From NCBI GenBank assembly GCA_013399305.1, contig VXAI01000021.1:7840794-7904793 (forward strand): 64,000 bases of DNA. The letters run 5' to 3'. The notes below the pieces were generated by a model. The model did no database searches and had not been told where the DNA came from. It was given only the letters and a program-made list of their open reading frames with translations. The DNA comes from Rostratula benghalensis (taxonomy: Eukaryota; Chordata; Aves; Charadriiformes; Rostratulidae). Position numbers and translations under genes: made by a program. Positions within the stretch are counted from its first letter, which is position 1, and the number at the start of each line of letters is the position of its first letter. Shown here in pieces: positions 11,820 through 25,940 of the stretch.

Positions 11820-13469
11820 CCTTAGTCTGCAAGAAAGAGAAGTTTCACATGTAAATGCTATTGCTACATTTCAAGACCACCAGCAGAGAATGTCCCATCA
11901 ACCTTCCAGAAATGTTACACATTTTAATTCTTTTTAGAGCAGGAAAATATTCTACTTTGGAGATTTTAATCTTAGCTTTCTGAGGTTATTAGAAACTTCC
12001 TGAAGTTAGAGAAGTTTTGTCTAATGAAAATGGAAACAGAAGACAGTTGTCCTTGAAGACAGGTCTGAAAGGCAGCTCCTCTTCATGTAATATCTTCTCA
12101 TGCAGACTGGAGGAGACAAAGCAGAAGTTTTATGCTCTAATGTTGTATTTACATGTCAAATACACCAGTCCCTAGTGTTAGGTTGTGGCATTTCCTAGCT
12201 TTGCACTGACAGGGAGCCAAAGTCACCTCTGTCCATTCAGAAGAAAAGATGGATTGGAAGTTGTGAATAAATAGAGATTAAAGGTCTTCACAGCAAGATG
12301 TACATCCGTCTTAGACTTTCATTTCAGATACTTTTTCATAGTGCAAGATTAATTAGACAGAGACAAAAAGAAACATTAAAATGCCTACAGTTCACACATA
12401 TTACATGTTTTAAAATCCATTATTCTACATTCCACATTGAGGGATAGAAAGAAAATATTGTTGTCAATTATAAAATGCTAAAGATAGCTCTATACTTTTT
12501 AAATGAACAATGATAAAAGCCTTGAAAAATTCCCTTTGATGTGAATGGAGTCTTCAGCATTTTGAAATACAATAAGATGGATTAATTGCTACTCATTAGG
12601 CAGCAAGTTGGGACAGCTTTGAATGCGCATTCTCTTCTTGGCATTAGCTATTGCCTGGCTGAAATAGCCAGCTTTTGTATTTACTCCTGTCTTCTCTAAT
12701 AATAAGCAAATTGGAGATCAGGGCTAGAAATACTGAAGTGCTCTCTATCTTTTGTCCAGAACAATTGTATATTTTCATGATTTGTTTATCTTTTTTGAGC
12801 TGCAGCTAATTATTGCAAAGGTTATTTGAATCAATATGAGATCTGAGTAGAAATAACATCTGCAAAATTGCTTATTAGGAATCTATTTTATGTTAGTGTT
12901 ACTGTAATATCCATTTTGAGAGCAGATTGTTGTTTCTTCTCTTAAGTAATTTTTTTTTCCTTACAAGAAAAGTTTTGTATTTTAAGCATTCATACAGGTT
13001 TTAGGGCTTACTGAATTAATACTGTGTTCTGTTGTCCTTACTTTTCTTCATACTGTCTCAGATTTTTTTTCCCTAAAATATTAGATAACACGGTATTCAA
13101 AGCCTCATGTATCATTCTAGTATAACAGTTTTTATTTTTTGGCTGTAGAAAACATTTGAACTGATTGATTGAATTATTCTTCTGTTTATGTTGGATTAAA
13201 AGGAAGCTGAGCACAAATCTTTTTGTGCTTGTCATGTAGAACTCTTGTTTCATGTGGGGCTTCTATAGCTATTAAGATTTATAATTGGATGATACTGGGG
13301 AATTATTATCTAATTTAACTATGTAATTTGCATTCCAAAACTAATGGGTGAAAAGTAAACCTCAAGGGCCTGATTCATTAAAAGTTACATAGTCTTCTTG
13401 CATATGATTCTTAGCACTTACACCTTCTAAAGATATTAAGCAACTGCAGCCAGAAGAAGTCGGCTCAAA

Positions 13470-13570
13470 CGTGAGGCAGACTGATCTCCATTACAGTGAT
13501 GACACTTCAGAGGTTTAGTGGAACTCCACCAGATTTCCACTGATCATACTCTAAATCCAACTCAGTAACG
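13470..13570. repeat. Degenerate dispersed repeat fragment
   Basis: The piece ttagtggaactccaccagat followed by ttccactgatcatac resembles the sauropsid repeat segment 'tggagttacaccagatttacactggtgtaa'. It lies about 100 bases after the phrase gggcctgattcatta, which is typical of the edge of the same repeats. Similarity is weak, so this is a low-confidence assignment. Confidence 0.3.
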
Positions 13571-16500
13571 TTCATTACTAATTACATACCACAGCACAGA
13601 AGACTTTATAAGAGGAGGGGAAATCAGTAGTCTAAGAGTGCGCTCTGTTACTTACTGCTACAGTGTCGTTCCTGGGCAGCAGCAATCCCATCAGAACTCA
13701 TAAATTAAGTAGGGTCAAGCCAGGTCAGGACCAGATGGGACCTATCCAAGGAATACCTTAAGCTCCAGAAGGATTTAATGGGTCGGTAGGAGATAGTGTG
13801 TCCCCCCAAGCCTGTGCTCAGCCTCAGCACGGGACTCTGCAGCTTGCTGGGCCAAACTTTCATTTTACATACGTAAATGTAAACCTAATCGACCTGGAAG
13901 GACTTATTCCAGCTTTACACAGCAGCAGAAGTGAGAGTGAAAACAAACCCTTTCCTTCTTGGACAAGATAGGAAATCAAAATCTTAACTATTTGCAGTCA
14001 TTAAAAATCCCACAACGTTCTTGTTTAGAGTAGGGGTGTTAACCCATTTGTCCTGGCCAAATTCCAACCTGGGTAATTACTGTAATCTGCCTGTTTAAAT
14101 TACCCCTGCCGTTTTAATTGGATATATTTCTTCTCTTGCTGCCTAAACTGTGATGTAATACCATTGTGTGTTATTAATCAGTTACCAAGTTTCATCCCAG
14201 AAGTGGCCGCATTACAGTGATAGGTAGAAAGATTTGTTCCCTCCTGGTTATGAGAGCTCTCCACTATGGTGTAAAAAAACCCCAACACATACTTGTTTTT
14301 TTAAGTGGCAGCCAAGCTAATATTTCAATTTAAATAAACAGCTTTAAAATGTGGTTTTCTCATTTGTTTTTGAAGACTGTGAAGTCTGTCTGATTATACT
14401 AGCAAACTAGCCGCCACCGTGCAGCTCTCTAAAATGTTTCAGGAGCTGAAGGTGCCTTTTTGCTGCTGTAAGTCAGAACCTCTTCTGTATTTGTATTTGA
14501 CTTTGAATTTGATTTCTTTCATGTTTGAATGTGAAGTTGCAGTTACTTTGAGAAAAAAAATTGATCTTGCAACTCTGCAGAAGTTCTTAAGCCTGCAAAA
14601 TTTGAAACTTTCCATTGTTGTGTGTTGGCCTGAGTCAGTTCATGTCCAGTGGAGCTGGCAGATTTGTCATCATGGGGAAACTTTGTGAAGTCATTGAAAT
14701 TCCTCAAGACTAGCCCTATCACAAAGGCTGTATTTCTGAGCTGTCATCCCATATGTTTTTGCTTTCTTTCCATCCTCCTGAAAATGTAGTTGGTCAAAGA
14801 GAATGAGACAAATGGCCACCACAAAATGTGAAACATTCTGGGGTGAAAAGCAGCAGTTGGCAAGAAGGAAGGTACATCCCTTCTCATATAATGAAACAAA
14901 AGATGGTATTTTTCCTCCAAAAATCCTTATCTCTGTTCCTAAGATGAAGGATCATCAGACTCCCAGCTAATGAACACTGAGAGCTCCACAGTCTAAGTGT
15001 TCCTCGCTCTGTGAACAGAAAGTTTTGAAGGAAGTGTAAATTTTTTGAAAATTTTTCTGCAGTTCATCTATTATAGTTCATCATTTAGCCACCATAATTG
15101 TTGTCTTGTAGAAGTTGGGTGTCCAAGCTCCTATTCTAGTAATGCACTCCAGTTGTTTTTGATGCCTGGTAAGGAAGAAATACATTGTAGGTGCTTACTG
15201 TGCTAACAGTAGCAGGAGGTTAACTGTCTGCCTCAGACTGGAGACTTTAGACAGCTAAATCAAGGCAAGATGAACTATGCCATAGATACATAATTAGTCC
15301 TAGGTTCATGCAATTCCCAGATATGGACCTTTATATCCCTAACAAAGCTTTTACTTTTAAATTCTTCTTTAGTTTAGATCCACCTAGTAATCAGGCACCT
15401 ATAGCAGCAGAACAGTATGGGTTTGGGAACTTGGCAGGAACCACAGACACTGGCTGCACCTTCATGTGGTGGCACCGGCATGGCTGGTTGCAGCCAGGAG
15501 GCAGTGCAGAAGAGGCTGTAGTCCTGCAGTGGTTCTGCAGCTTAAAAAGGTAGTCACAAAGTAGTGCTTGCCTTCTTTTAGAGCTTGCACGTATCTCTTG
15601 AATCATGTATTTCACGAACAGGATATCAAACCCCTGTATGGGTTTTTTTTGTTACAGTGCAGCTACTTGCATGGCAGGGCATTTCCAAGACAACTCACCT
15701 AAGAAAAAAAAAAAGGGGGAGAGAGGGGGGGAAAAGGAAGGGAACAGAAAAGTCTGGTGAGGCTAGCACCTCCATATTGCTTAAGGACACCTCCTTACTG
15801 TCATGTTTTCATGGTGGACAGTCCTTCTCGCTATGTAGAAGGGTAGAGAGGAAAGCTATATGAATCTCAGGACACTGCCACCTCTTAACACCTACCAAAG
15901 CATTTTTTAGCCCAGTGGTTTGCAGATGTCCAAAGGTAGCCATGCTGCACACAGTCTTCCTGTGCCTAGCCCTCCTACCCTGGGGCCGGCAGAGCCAGAG
16001 CTGACTTCCAGCTCGACCAGTGAATTGGTCGTAGTTATACAGGAAAGCTACAAGTCGGAGAAACGACCAAGTTTTTTTCATGCACTGATGGGTAGTGTCT
16101 CCCTCCTCCTCCAGAAGTTGCTCTGTAGATGCACTGTCAGCTGCAGCAAGGCAGTCCTGAGGCTTGGACAGGTCAGAACGCCGTGCCTGGTGCCTCTGTG
16201 AGGGAGGCAGTGCAGGAGAGTCCACATGCGTTGATGCTGCCACAGGCAGCACCACAGCAGGTTGCACTTGAGGCTCGCATCCTGCGAGGCACAGAGGGGC
16301 TACTTCCCCGCTCCACTTGCTCCTGTCCTGGGCTGCATCCCACGGAGGCACTTGCAGGGTCTCCTTGCACAGCTCGGGGAAACAAGCTCTGCAGCAATCC
16401 CCCTTATTTCAGCATCTGCAACTTTCACCCAGGGAGGCAGGGGTTATTTCCCCCACTGTCTTGTTAGGTTTAGTTTTTGGGTTTTTTTTTCCTTTTAATG

Positions 16501-16650
16501 AATCAGTCCCTAGGTGAAAATTTGTTTACACATGATATTTAATGTTGAGCAAACTGCTCTTCCTTTGTCTCTTACTATTTTGTTCATATTTTGCTAAGAA
16601 TCTGCTATTCTACACAAGCATTTTAATAAACTGTTTGTTGTTGTATCCAG

Positions 16651-16662
16651 GTAACAAGCATG
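16651..16662 (+). CDS. TEAD1: TEAD1 12-nt microexon (V-T-S-M)
   Basis: Twelve bases, gtaacaagcatg, sit between a good acceptor (ttgtatccag) and a perfect donor (gtaagt). They insert V-T-S-M in frame (phase 0-0) directly after the last lysine of the TEA-domain exon and before D-Q-T-A-K-D. I recall an optional V-T-S-M at this point in TEAD1 isoforms. The 426-residue human form I numbered against lacks it, so inclusion gives 430. The insert sits at the edge of the DNA-binding domain where helix 3 meets the linker. Two GCATG pentamers at 16857-16861 and 16874-16878 could be RBFOX sites. Its small size makes it easy for gene predictors to miss. Confidence 0.85.
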
Positions 16663-17856
16663 GTAAGTATTTTAACTAAACCAAGTATTATGTACCTGTA
16701 CTGTGCTTGGCAGAATTTTTGGCTAGCTTTTCCTGTACTTTCAGCCTTTGCTGTTTCTAAAGGAGCTATTCAGAGGAAGAAACTGCTCACCTATAGTACT
16801 ACTACCTACAAGCTTTAGAGGGAGCATATGTGCAAAGTCATATATCATATATAAGAGCATGCATCTCTTGCTAGCATGCTTGCTACTTTGCTTGTAAAAT
16901 AAAACTAGAAAAAAACAAACAAAAATCCCTGCTTAATACTGCTTGTGTTCCTTCATTCTAAGTCACATACCTAAGTATTAGCACTCATTAATACAGTACT
17001 TCTGGATGAGGAACTCCACTTTACCAGATAGTAACTATCTGTTTTTTACTTACATTACCCGACATAAGATATCCACTTAGTTAACTCTGTTGCAATAAGA
17101 GGCTTTCCTTTTCCATTCTGTGATCATACGTGATTGGCAGTGACTCGGACTCGAAGCGCTGCTGTGATACAAGTAATGGATAACAAGCCATCTTTTCCTA
17201 AACTTGTTCCTGTGTGCTTGAAAACAGCAGAAAATTTATGGCTGATTGTTTTCTTTGGGAACATTCTAAATTAGTAAAATGCCACAATTGGAAGTTTAAA
17301 ATGTTATTTACATCTTTCTTAGCTTAACTTTTAAAATACTTGTCATAAGACAGACTCTAAAATATTTCTAAACCTGTAAGCATGAAGAAAAATCTGTCAT
17401 TGTTTGCAAGTCAGTCACAGTTCTGTGTTCTCCTTTTACAGTGTACTATGAAAGGCAAACTTCTCTTAGATCTAAATGATAGAGCTCAAATCTCAGTGCT
17501 CCCTGTCCTGCAGGCAGAGCCTTAGCAGCAGACTGTGTTTAGTCCAGCCTGATTTAAAACCCGCAGCATTTGCCCAGATAAACAAGTGGGCAGTAGTTTG
17601 GTCTCCCAGAGCTTCCTGCGTGTTGGCAGAGCAGACTGTGAGAATTCAGGTCTACCATGCATGTCTGAGAGGAGGTTTTGCCTTGAGGTAGTTTGAGTGT
17701 TAGCCTCCGTACTGTATTTTTTTTTCCTGCATGGTTTGCTATTTTTGCATTTTCTGTGTGGCTTTTAAGTTTTTAGTTATGTGCTTGTAGCTGCAGTTAC
17801 TTAACATCATCTGTTGTGCCAAATGTTTTAAGACTCCTGTAATTGTCATATTAAAG
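16663..17856 (+). other. TEAD1: TEAD1 intron, 1.2 kb
   Basis: An AT-rich intron with no recognisable exon or repeat. It ends in gtcatattaaag, an acceptor with an interrupted pyrimidine tract. Confidence 0.8.
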
Positions 17857-17991
17857 GATCAGACAGCAAAGGACAAAGCACTCCAGCACATGGCAGCAAT
17901 GTCATCAGCTCAGATAGTCTCAGCTACTGCTATTCACAACAAGCTGGGCCTGCCAGGAATTCCCCGTCCTACATTTCCTGGGGCACCTGGG
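17857..17991 (+). CDS. TEAD1: TEAD1 exon: start of proline-rich linker
   Basis: Forty-five codons in phase 0-0, beginning D-Q-T-A-K-D-K-A-L-Q and ending R-P-T-F-P-G-A-P-G, correspond to human residues 111-155. This follows the TEA domain and starts the flexible linker rich in A, S, P and G that separates DNA binding from co-activator binding. The donor is ggg|gtaagt. The length is a multiple of three, so skipping would shorten the linker without changing frame. Confidence 0.97.
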
Positions 17992-18181
17992 GTAAGTTGT
18001 TAGCCGAGTCCCAAAAAAATCTGTGTATTCTCTAACAATGTTCAGTAGAAAACTAAGGCTGAATGAATGGATTAATGCTTTCATTTGTGTTTGCAAAAGG
18101 AATCATGCTTGTTCAGAAATATCCAAAATCTTTCAACAAAGAAAACAATTGTGGGTCTGTTTGTTTGTTTTTCCTTTTCAG

Positions 18182-18228
18182 TTTTGGCCAGGCATGATTC
18201 AAACGGGACAGCCTGGATCCTCACAAGA
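18182..18228 (+). CDS. TEAD1: TEAD1 linker exon (47 nt)
   Basis: Reads F-W-P-G-M-I-Q-T-G-Q-P-G-S-S-Q plus two bases of an aspartate codon (GA|C) completed by the next exon, giving human residues 156-171. The acceptor is ttttcag and the donor is gtaagt. Only 190 nt of intron separate it from the previous exon, the second-shortest intron in the window. Because 47 is not a multiple of three, this exon cannot be skipped alone without a frameshift. Confidence 0.97.
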
Positions 18229-19111
18229 GTAAGTCTGAAAATTAAAATAGGCTTCTATATGTAGTGTGGGTTGCCTTGTGCACTTTGCTGCCAGAAGATA
18301 TCAATAAGGAAAGAACGTGCAAATTTTTCTAAAAAGAAGGAAAAGATAGTTCTAGGGAAAGGAAGAGCCTTTATAGTGATGTGTAACTCGCATTCAAAAA
18401 GTTATAAGGGATCCCAGACCTCAAAGCTGAAGCTGAATACCTAATGGGCACACTCCTTTTTCTCCTATTGTATGGTGAGATGCAATGATAATGCCAAGGA
18501 AGCAGCTGGTAAGGCTTTGCCTGTGAATAAGTTTCCAGCAAATACTTCTATCCTCTTTTAAATATATGAGTGATACTGGAGGCAAGGGGGACATACTTTC
18601 CTGCAAGGCAGGACATGACCACATGAGGTCCATTAATGGTCAGTGGGGTTACTGCCTTCAGGCACCATGGTAGCAACAGCGCCATATGGAGAAGGAAGCC
18701 TTTGCTCCTCTGTCAGGTGCTATGTTTTCAGCCCTGTGGTGGTCTCTGGAGCAGTATTTGCCAGTATTATTTTTAGTTTTTTCACCACCTTATTCCCTTG
18801 AGGTCCATGGGAGTCTTTGTACCCCTGTAGTTCAGTGTCTTCTGGATTTATTGGGAGTCAAAGCAATATTTGCAATAGGTGGGTCAGGTTTCCCGACATC
18901 TGTGACTGAACACAGATGAGCTCCTTGCTTTAAGATGTTTGGTATAATTCTCATCCCCCTCTCTATTACCTCTTTACTGTCTGTATGTTAAATATGCAGT
19001 GCAAGGAAGGGATATGTTTGTGGGTAAAGGTCATTAGCCATCTAGATTCTTATACTATGTGACTCTAGTGGAATTTACTGTGTATGAATTTTGTGTAAAT
19101 CTTTATTCCAG
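18229..19111 (+). other. TEAD1: TEAD1 intron, 0.9 kb
   Basis: No exon or repeat recognised. Ordinary intron with a gtaagt donor and an attccag acceptor. Confidence 0.85.
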
Positions 19112-19173
19112 CGTAAAGCCATTCGTTCAACAGGCCTATCCTATACAGCCATCAGTCACAGCTCCCATTTCAG
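19112..19173 (+). CDS. TEAD1: TEAD1 linker exon (62 nt)
   Basis: Starts with the last base of the aspartate codon, then V-K-P-F-V-Q-Q-A-Y-P-I-Q-P-S-V-T-A-P-I-S and one base of a glycine. It corresponds to human residues 171-192. Human has P-A-V-T and A-P-I-P where this reads P-S-V-T and A-P-I-S, so the linker is the most diverged part of the gene. The acceptor is attccag and the donor is cag|gtaatt. Confidence 0.97.
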
Positions 19174-21278
<2,105 letters not shown>

Positions 21279-23640
21279 TAGCTCTTCTCTGTTGCTCCCC
21301 AAATTCTGAGGGTGCTTTGCAGGTTAAGCCTGCTGAATGGAATACACCTGGTGTTACTGCGTTCACTGCTACTCAATGTAATATTTCTTTCACTGTAGCA
21401 CTGTATTCTCCTTTCTTGCCCCTTTTTCCCCGTTTGCAGAAGCGAGAGGCCTCTCTAAAAGCAGGTGTGATTCACTATGGCACCTGTCTCGCTGTTGACC
21501 TGGTTTTGCAGTTGCACAAATTGCATTGTATTTTTGGCAATAATTCAGTACTTAAAGATGAGGCCTAATCTAATTCCTAACAAACAAAATTGAGGACTTG
21601 CATAAAAACCGTGCATATTATTTTAAACATCTGACATTTGGGGTAGGCTCTGAGCATCAGGATTGTCTCTGTTGCTTCCAGCCTCTCAAGAATGTTCCAT
21701 TTAACTGTATCACTTTAATTTTTTAATGGAAGTTACCCATCTAACTGTCCAATCATTCAGTCTTCCTTGATCTTTAGCTGTGTCTTTAGGCCCAATTCAA
21801 GGTTTAGATTTTTTTTATTTAATTTTTGTTTTGATTTTTAGCCTGTGCACTGTACCGTTTCATTTCATTCCAGTTAGCCTTGAACCTTGATATTAATCAT
21901 CATATATTTACCATGAACATATGTTAGCAGCCTAGCACTGCTTCTACTGTATCGCAAATAAATCAAAAGAGTTCCTTTCAGCTTGAGCCTGAGAATTTTT
22001 ACTGAGATAATTTCTGAAAAGCAAATACTGTCATGAATGGGTGATATAGATGGGCTATGCTTGGAGCGGAGAGAAGCTATCACTTGCTCTTTTTAATTCC
22101 GCACTGGAAACCATAGCATTTATGGGCTCTGGCCAGGGATGTTATCCAGCGAGTGTTTACCCTGCATAATGGAGAGTGGAGACATAGCCCAGAAACCTTA
22201 CAACAGAGGAATGCTCCTGGTAGAGAAACATCCATGAAAATATACCATATCTCAGCTATTCATACACTGAATATATGGCAGTATGTTGGTTTGCTAAGTG
22301 TCACATTTTGCCAGGTTGAATTAACTTGAGGGAGGAAATGTTTTGTAGCAGGTACAGTCATCTCAGTTATCTCAGCACTTAACCTGACAGTTAGATACTG
22401 AATGGTTTCCCTGGGATCTCTCTGTCTTCCTGTGGCCCTGATTCCCATGCTGTCCAGGCAGTCCTGGCTAAAGCTTCGTATTTGTGTCCACCAGACTAAT
22501 CCACAGCTGGAATGTCTTCTCCATCCACAGCCCCAAGTTCATCCAGACCGTGGTTTGGATTTCTGACACAGAAGCACAGCATCCAGATTTTCTTCTCTGG
22601 CAGCCTTATCGATACACAGCTTTGGGAGTCCTTAGCTCGCTCAGCTCATGTAGCGTGTCCTGCTGATTTATGGGCTCTGCCATAGGCAGATTGCTGCACA
22701 CCAGGATGTTATGTGTGTGCCTCAAGGTTATCGGGAAAACAGGATGTGGCCAAGTAATGCTCAGTGTTACTGTGCTGTATGTGAATGAAATGGCATGTCA
22801 GTCTATTTTGATTTACTGTTTTGCCAGTATACCACCTAATAATTGTTTTCCCATAGGTTGTTATAATGCAAAACTATTTGCAAAACCTGTTGGCTTACAT
22901 GGTCTAGAGCCTCTGTGTATCTGTGTGGCTTTACATAAAAGAGTGAGCAAGAGTTCAGCAGCTAAGTAACTTTTATGTCTTTCCCTCTAAGAAAAATCTC
23001 CCCCAAACCAAGTGTACTCTGAACAGATAACGTGATTGCCCCTCACACTGCTGCTGTCTGTGACATGAAACCAGCTGAGTGACGTGAATATCTTTGCAAC
23101 GTGTCTGACAGACCAAAAATGAGGAGAAGGTGGTGCTTTGGCAGGGAAAGGAGTGCGGGTCCTGCTGTGCTTTGGTGGCAGGGCTCGGATCCAGTTGTGC
23201 ATGAGCAGTGTGGGCCAGTGGCTTGGGGACGTTTTGGGGCTCCCATTTTTTCAGGCAGGTGCAGGCTTTGGGGAATACAGCACATCCACTTGCATTGCAG
23301 AGAAAGAGTGGAGGCCTGAAGAGAAATAAGGTTACCCAGGACAGTCCTGTAAATACTGTAAAGCCTTTTTTGGAGTAAACTAGTGTTATTTGGAATTCTG
23401 GAGGGCACAGAGAGGCCCACTGGAGCTTGTCCCAGCTTACGAGCATACTGCTGAGAAACCTACCTTTTAAATGCAGAGCACTTATGCAGGAGGTTTACTA
23501 AGAGAAGAAAGAGCATCAGACTACCCAGACTTGGTTTTAAAAAAACAGTTACTCGTGTACTGCAAAATTACGGAAATGAGACACAAAGAAAAGTCAATTC
23601 CCCATCATGCATTAATCCTGAGTTAGGTCATTTATTACTG

Positions 23641-23661
23641 TGCCCCACACGCAGTGGGGCA
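23641..23661. repeat. Perfect 8-bp inverted repeat, 5-nt loop
   Basis: tgccccac and gtggggca flank acgca inside a short CpG-richer block (about 23640-23760). The sequence can form a small hairpin, but the stem is far too short for a microRNA precursor. No role is evident. Confidence 0.5.
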
Positions 23662-24342
23662 GTGCCACGCGAGGGCTGCATGGGGTCAGCCCGGTCTGGC
23701 CAGGTGGGAGCTGAGGGGTGAGCCCCTCTGGGCAGCGTGTCACTGCTGCTGCCCGGGAAAGGGGAGTGAGGAGAAAGGGAAGCGGTGTTTAGATCAAATG
23801 AAGCAAATTTTATTAGCTAGGTCTTAAGCAAGGGCATAGGAAAAACCCCAAAGGCGGTGTGACTGGCTCCCAGGGCCAACACAGAAGGGTGCTGGCTGAA
23901 GAGGCACCAGGCAGAGGCACTGGTGCACACCCATTTGCAGGGATGGCTCTGAGGGCCTCTGCCTCCTGCCAGCCTTCCCTGTCCCCAGAGCACCAAAAGC
24001 TGTCCTTGGAGATGAGAGCCAACCCCCAGCCTCATTTAGTGCTGTTGAAGAAAATAGAAATTCTGCCTGTAGTTCTAAACATCTTGCTGTGTGTTGGTGT
24101 AACATTTTATTGCAGATACAGTTTGTGCGGCATAGGAAGGATGGAATTTTATCACTTTTTAAGTAATAACAAAATAAGCAAGCCAGGCAAGATGTGTGTT
24201 GCACAATGTGCATATGAAGTGGTGTAGGCATGTGCTGTGGTTGCAGCATCTGCTGTACGCCTTTCTGCCTTTGCTGACCTTGGAAACAAATATGTGTATA
24301 TGCTGCTACATGAAAGCCATGTAAGAGTTACCTTGTATTTTC

Positions 24343-24360
24343 CAAAAAAAAAAAAAAAAA
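24343..24360 (+). repeat. A18 homopolymer
   Basis: Uninterrupted run of 18 A. There is no recognisable retrocopy upstream of it, so it is treated as a simple repeat. Confidence 0.9.
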
Positions 24361-24639
24361 GATAGGTATTTGTTCATTATGCTCTTGACCTTTTACAGAA
24401 AATGACAAAGTGTTATTTTGATCAAATGGGTTTCCCACATTATATTTAAAAAAAGAAGATGACCCTTCCTCCCTCCCAACTCAAAACCAGGCCAGAAAGC
24501 CTCATAGGAGTGGGGCCAAATAGACCAATTACACCTTAGAATGTAACCTGGAAGTTTATTGAAAAAGGCTTATTTGATGTGGCACCTGGGGCCAAGACCC
24601 GATGATCCTGGGAGGCCGCTTGCAGTCTATGTTACTGTA

Positions 24640-24760
24640 CAGCAGTTGGAAATTGAGGTCTGTCTGCCCATGGTGACTCCCAGCGACTTCAATGGGGCTG
24701 TGCCTGGACACAAAGGTCCACCCACAGGGAATTCATTGTAGGAGTGAGGCCTTAAACATT
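24640..24760. repeat. Sauropsid-type dispersed repeat with gacttcaatgg core
   Basis: Contains ggtgactcccagcgacttca followed by atggggctgtgcctg and, near its end, gaattcattgtaggagtgag then gcct. This resembles the repeated phrases 'gactcccattgacttcaatggg ... attgcaggatcgggcc' that I recognise from turtle, crocodilian and bird genomes. The element is non-coding and old. Confidence 0.45.
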
Positions 24761-25869
24761 CTGGGGTTCTTCCAATGGCAATTGGTGTTTAAAAGCACAA
24801 AAGCCCCTCAATGCCAGGCAGTTATGTTAATTTAGAGTGGGCATTCTGGTGGGTCGGAAATATGCTCCTTAGAGTCCTGTCACTTGTGGAGGGCTGTTGA
24901 CTTTTTTCCCTTGCCTAGCTACAAAATTGTTCCATTTACCAAAGAAAAAAAAATGTAGAAAGGAAACAATAAGCAACCCTCACTGTAACTCTGTGTGGCA
25001 AAAGATAGGCTGGGAGACATAAGATGGCACAGTTGCAGAATCTTGGAATACTGACTCTGCAGTTAAGGATAGGTAAAATTGCTCCTCTTTTTACATGAAA
25101 ATCAATTCAGTTTGCGAATGTCAAACTGTGTTTTCCTTTTGTATCATTTTGTGCTCAAGCACGATTCCTAAATGTTGCATAGAAACTGCCCTTGCAGGTC
25201 CAAGCATCAGCATTTTAGTTACCTTTAATCATTGTCCTTCCTATATAACTGTATTCTCAACAGATAAACAAGTTTATGTACCCATCTGTTGCTTTCAAGG
25301 CAGGTTTTCCTGAATGGAGGCTTTCCGTTTTTACTGTAGTGGTTCTGTGAAAGTTCAGGACAATTGCTTAAACCAAGTAATCCCATGGTCCCTAACAAAT
25401 ATAAACTGAATATACTAGCAGATTAGAAGGGATCTAAACAGTTGGGTGTTATACCAGTAGCTATAAAATTCAAAGACTGTAACACTGAATTTATAACAAT
25501 TCCAATTATGTTATTTATATGTGTCTATATATATTTTTTTTTCAAGCTTGCTTTCCATACAGGAAATAAATCCTGCCACTCAACAAAAAAGGCTTTCTTC
25601 TCTTCTGCTTTGAGGTTTCTTACTCTTGCTGCCACATTCATTTCAACTGCAAGCACTTCAGACAGCTTTGCATCTAAAATATCTATATAGGGCTATAAAG
25701 AACATGGCTGATGGGCATTTTCAGTATTAAGCAACTTATCTAAACTGTCAGATTGTGTTAGGTCCAACTCTCAAAAATGTATTTGAAAAAGTGGTAAAGA
25801 AATAAAATATTCTGTATGTTTTAATTCAGGATTTATTGTTGTTGTAAAAAGACTTTGTGAGCCTTGGGA

Positions 25870-25940
25870 GAATTGTGCCTGAGAACCAGAAAGTGAAAGC
25901 AATTGCCCAAGGGCCATAAAACCAGCCTGCCATCATTAGC
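25870..25940 (-). repeat. Possible MIR remnant
   Basis: The segment gtgaaagcaattgcccaagg followed by gccataaaaccagcc resembles the MIR core in reverse orientation ('gttaagtgacttgcccaaggtcacacagc'). Only about 40 bases are convincing. Confidence 0.35.

Larger units (their letters stand above)
8483..16650 (+). other. TEAD1: TEAD1 intron, 8.2 kb
   Basis: No exon is found between the recognition-helix exons and the V-T-S-M microexon. The intron holds an RBFOX motif near its start, a degenerate sauropsid-type repeat at about 9850-10010, a TGGA microsatellite at 11795-11819 and a second degenerate repeat at about 13470-13570. AT-rich blocks at about 12560-12960 and 14040-14225 look like possible conserved non-coding DNA. 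A purine-rich A/G tract lies at about 15705-15745. A more GC-rich stretch at about 15950-16420 is open in several frames on both strands, but no protein family is recognisable in it. Confidence 0.75.

Noticed and set aside
12428..12434. M-CAT motifs (CATTCCA), also at 19438 and 26102, considered as TEAD1 autoregulation
   Set aside because: Around fifteen such 7-mers are expected by chance over both strands of the window, so their presence is not informative.
15809..16467. Overlapping long frames on both strands in a GC-rich intronic stretch, considered as a nested gene
   Set aside because: Frames are open on both strands because stop codons are rare in GC-rich DNA. Cysteine- and proline-rich translations show no homology I can recognise.
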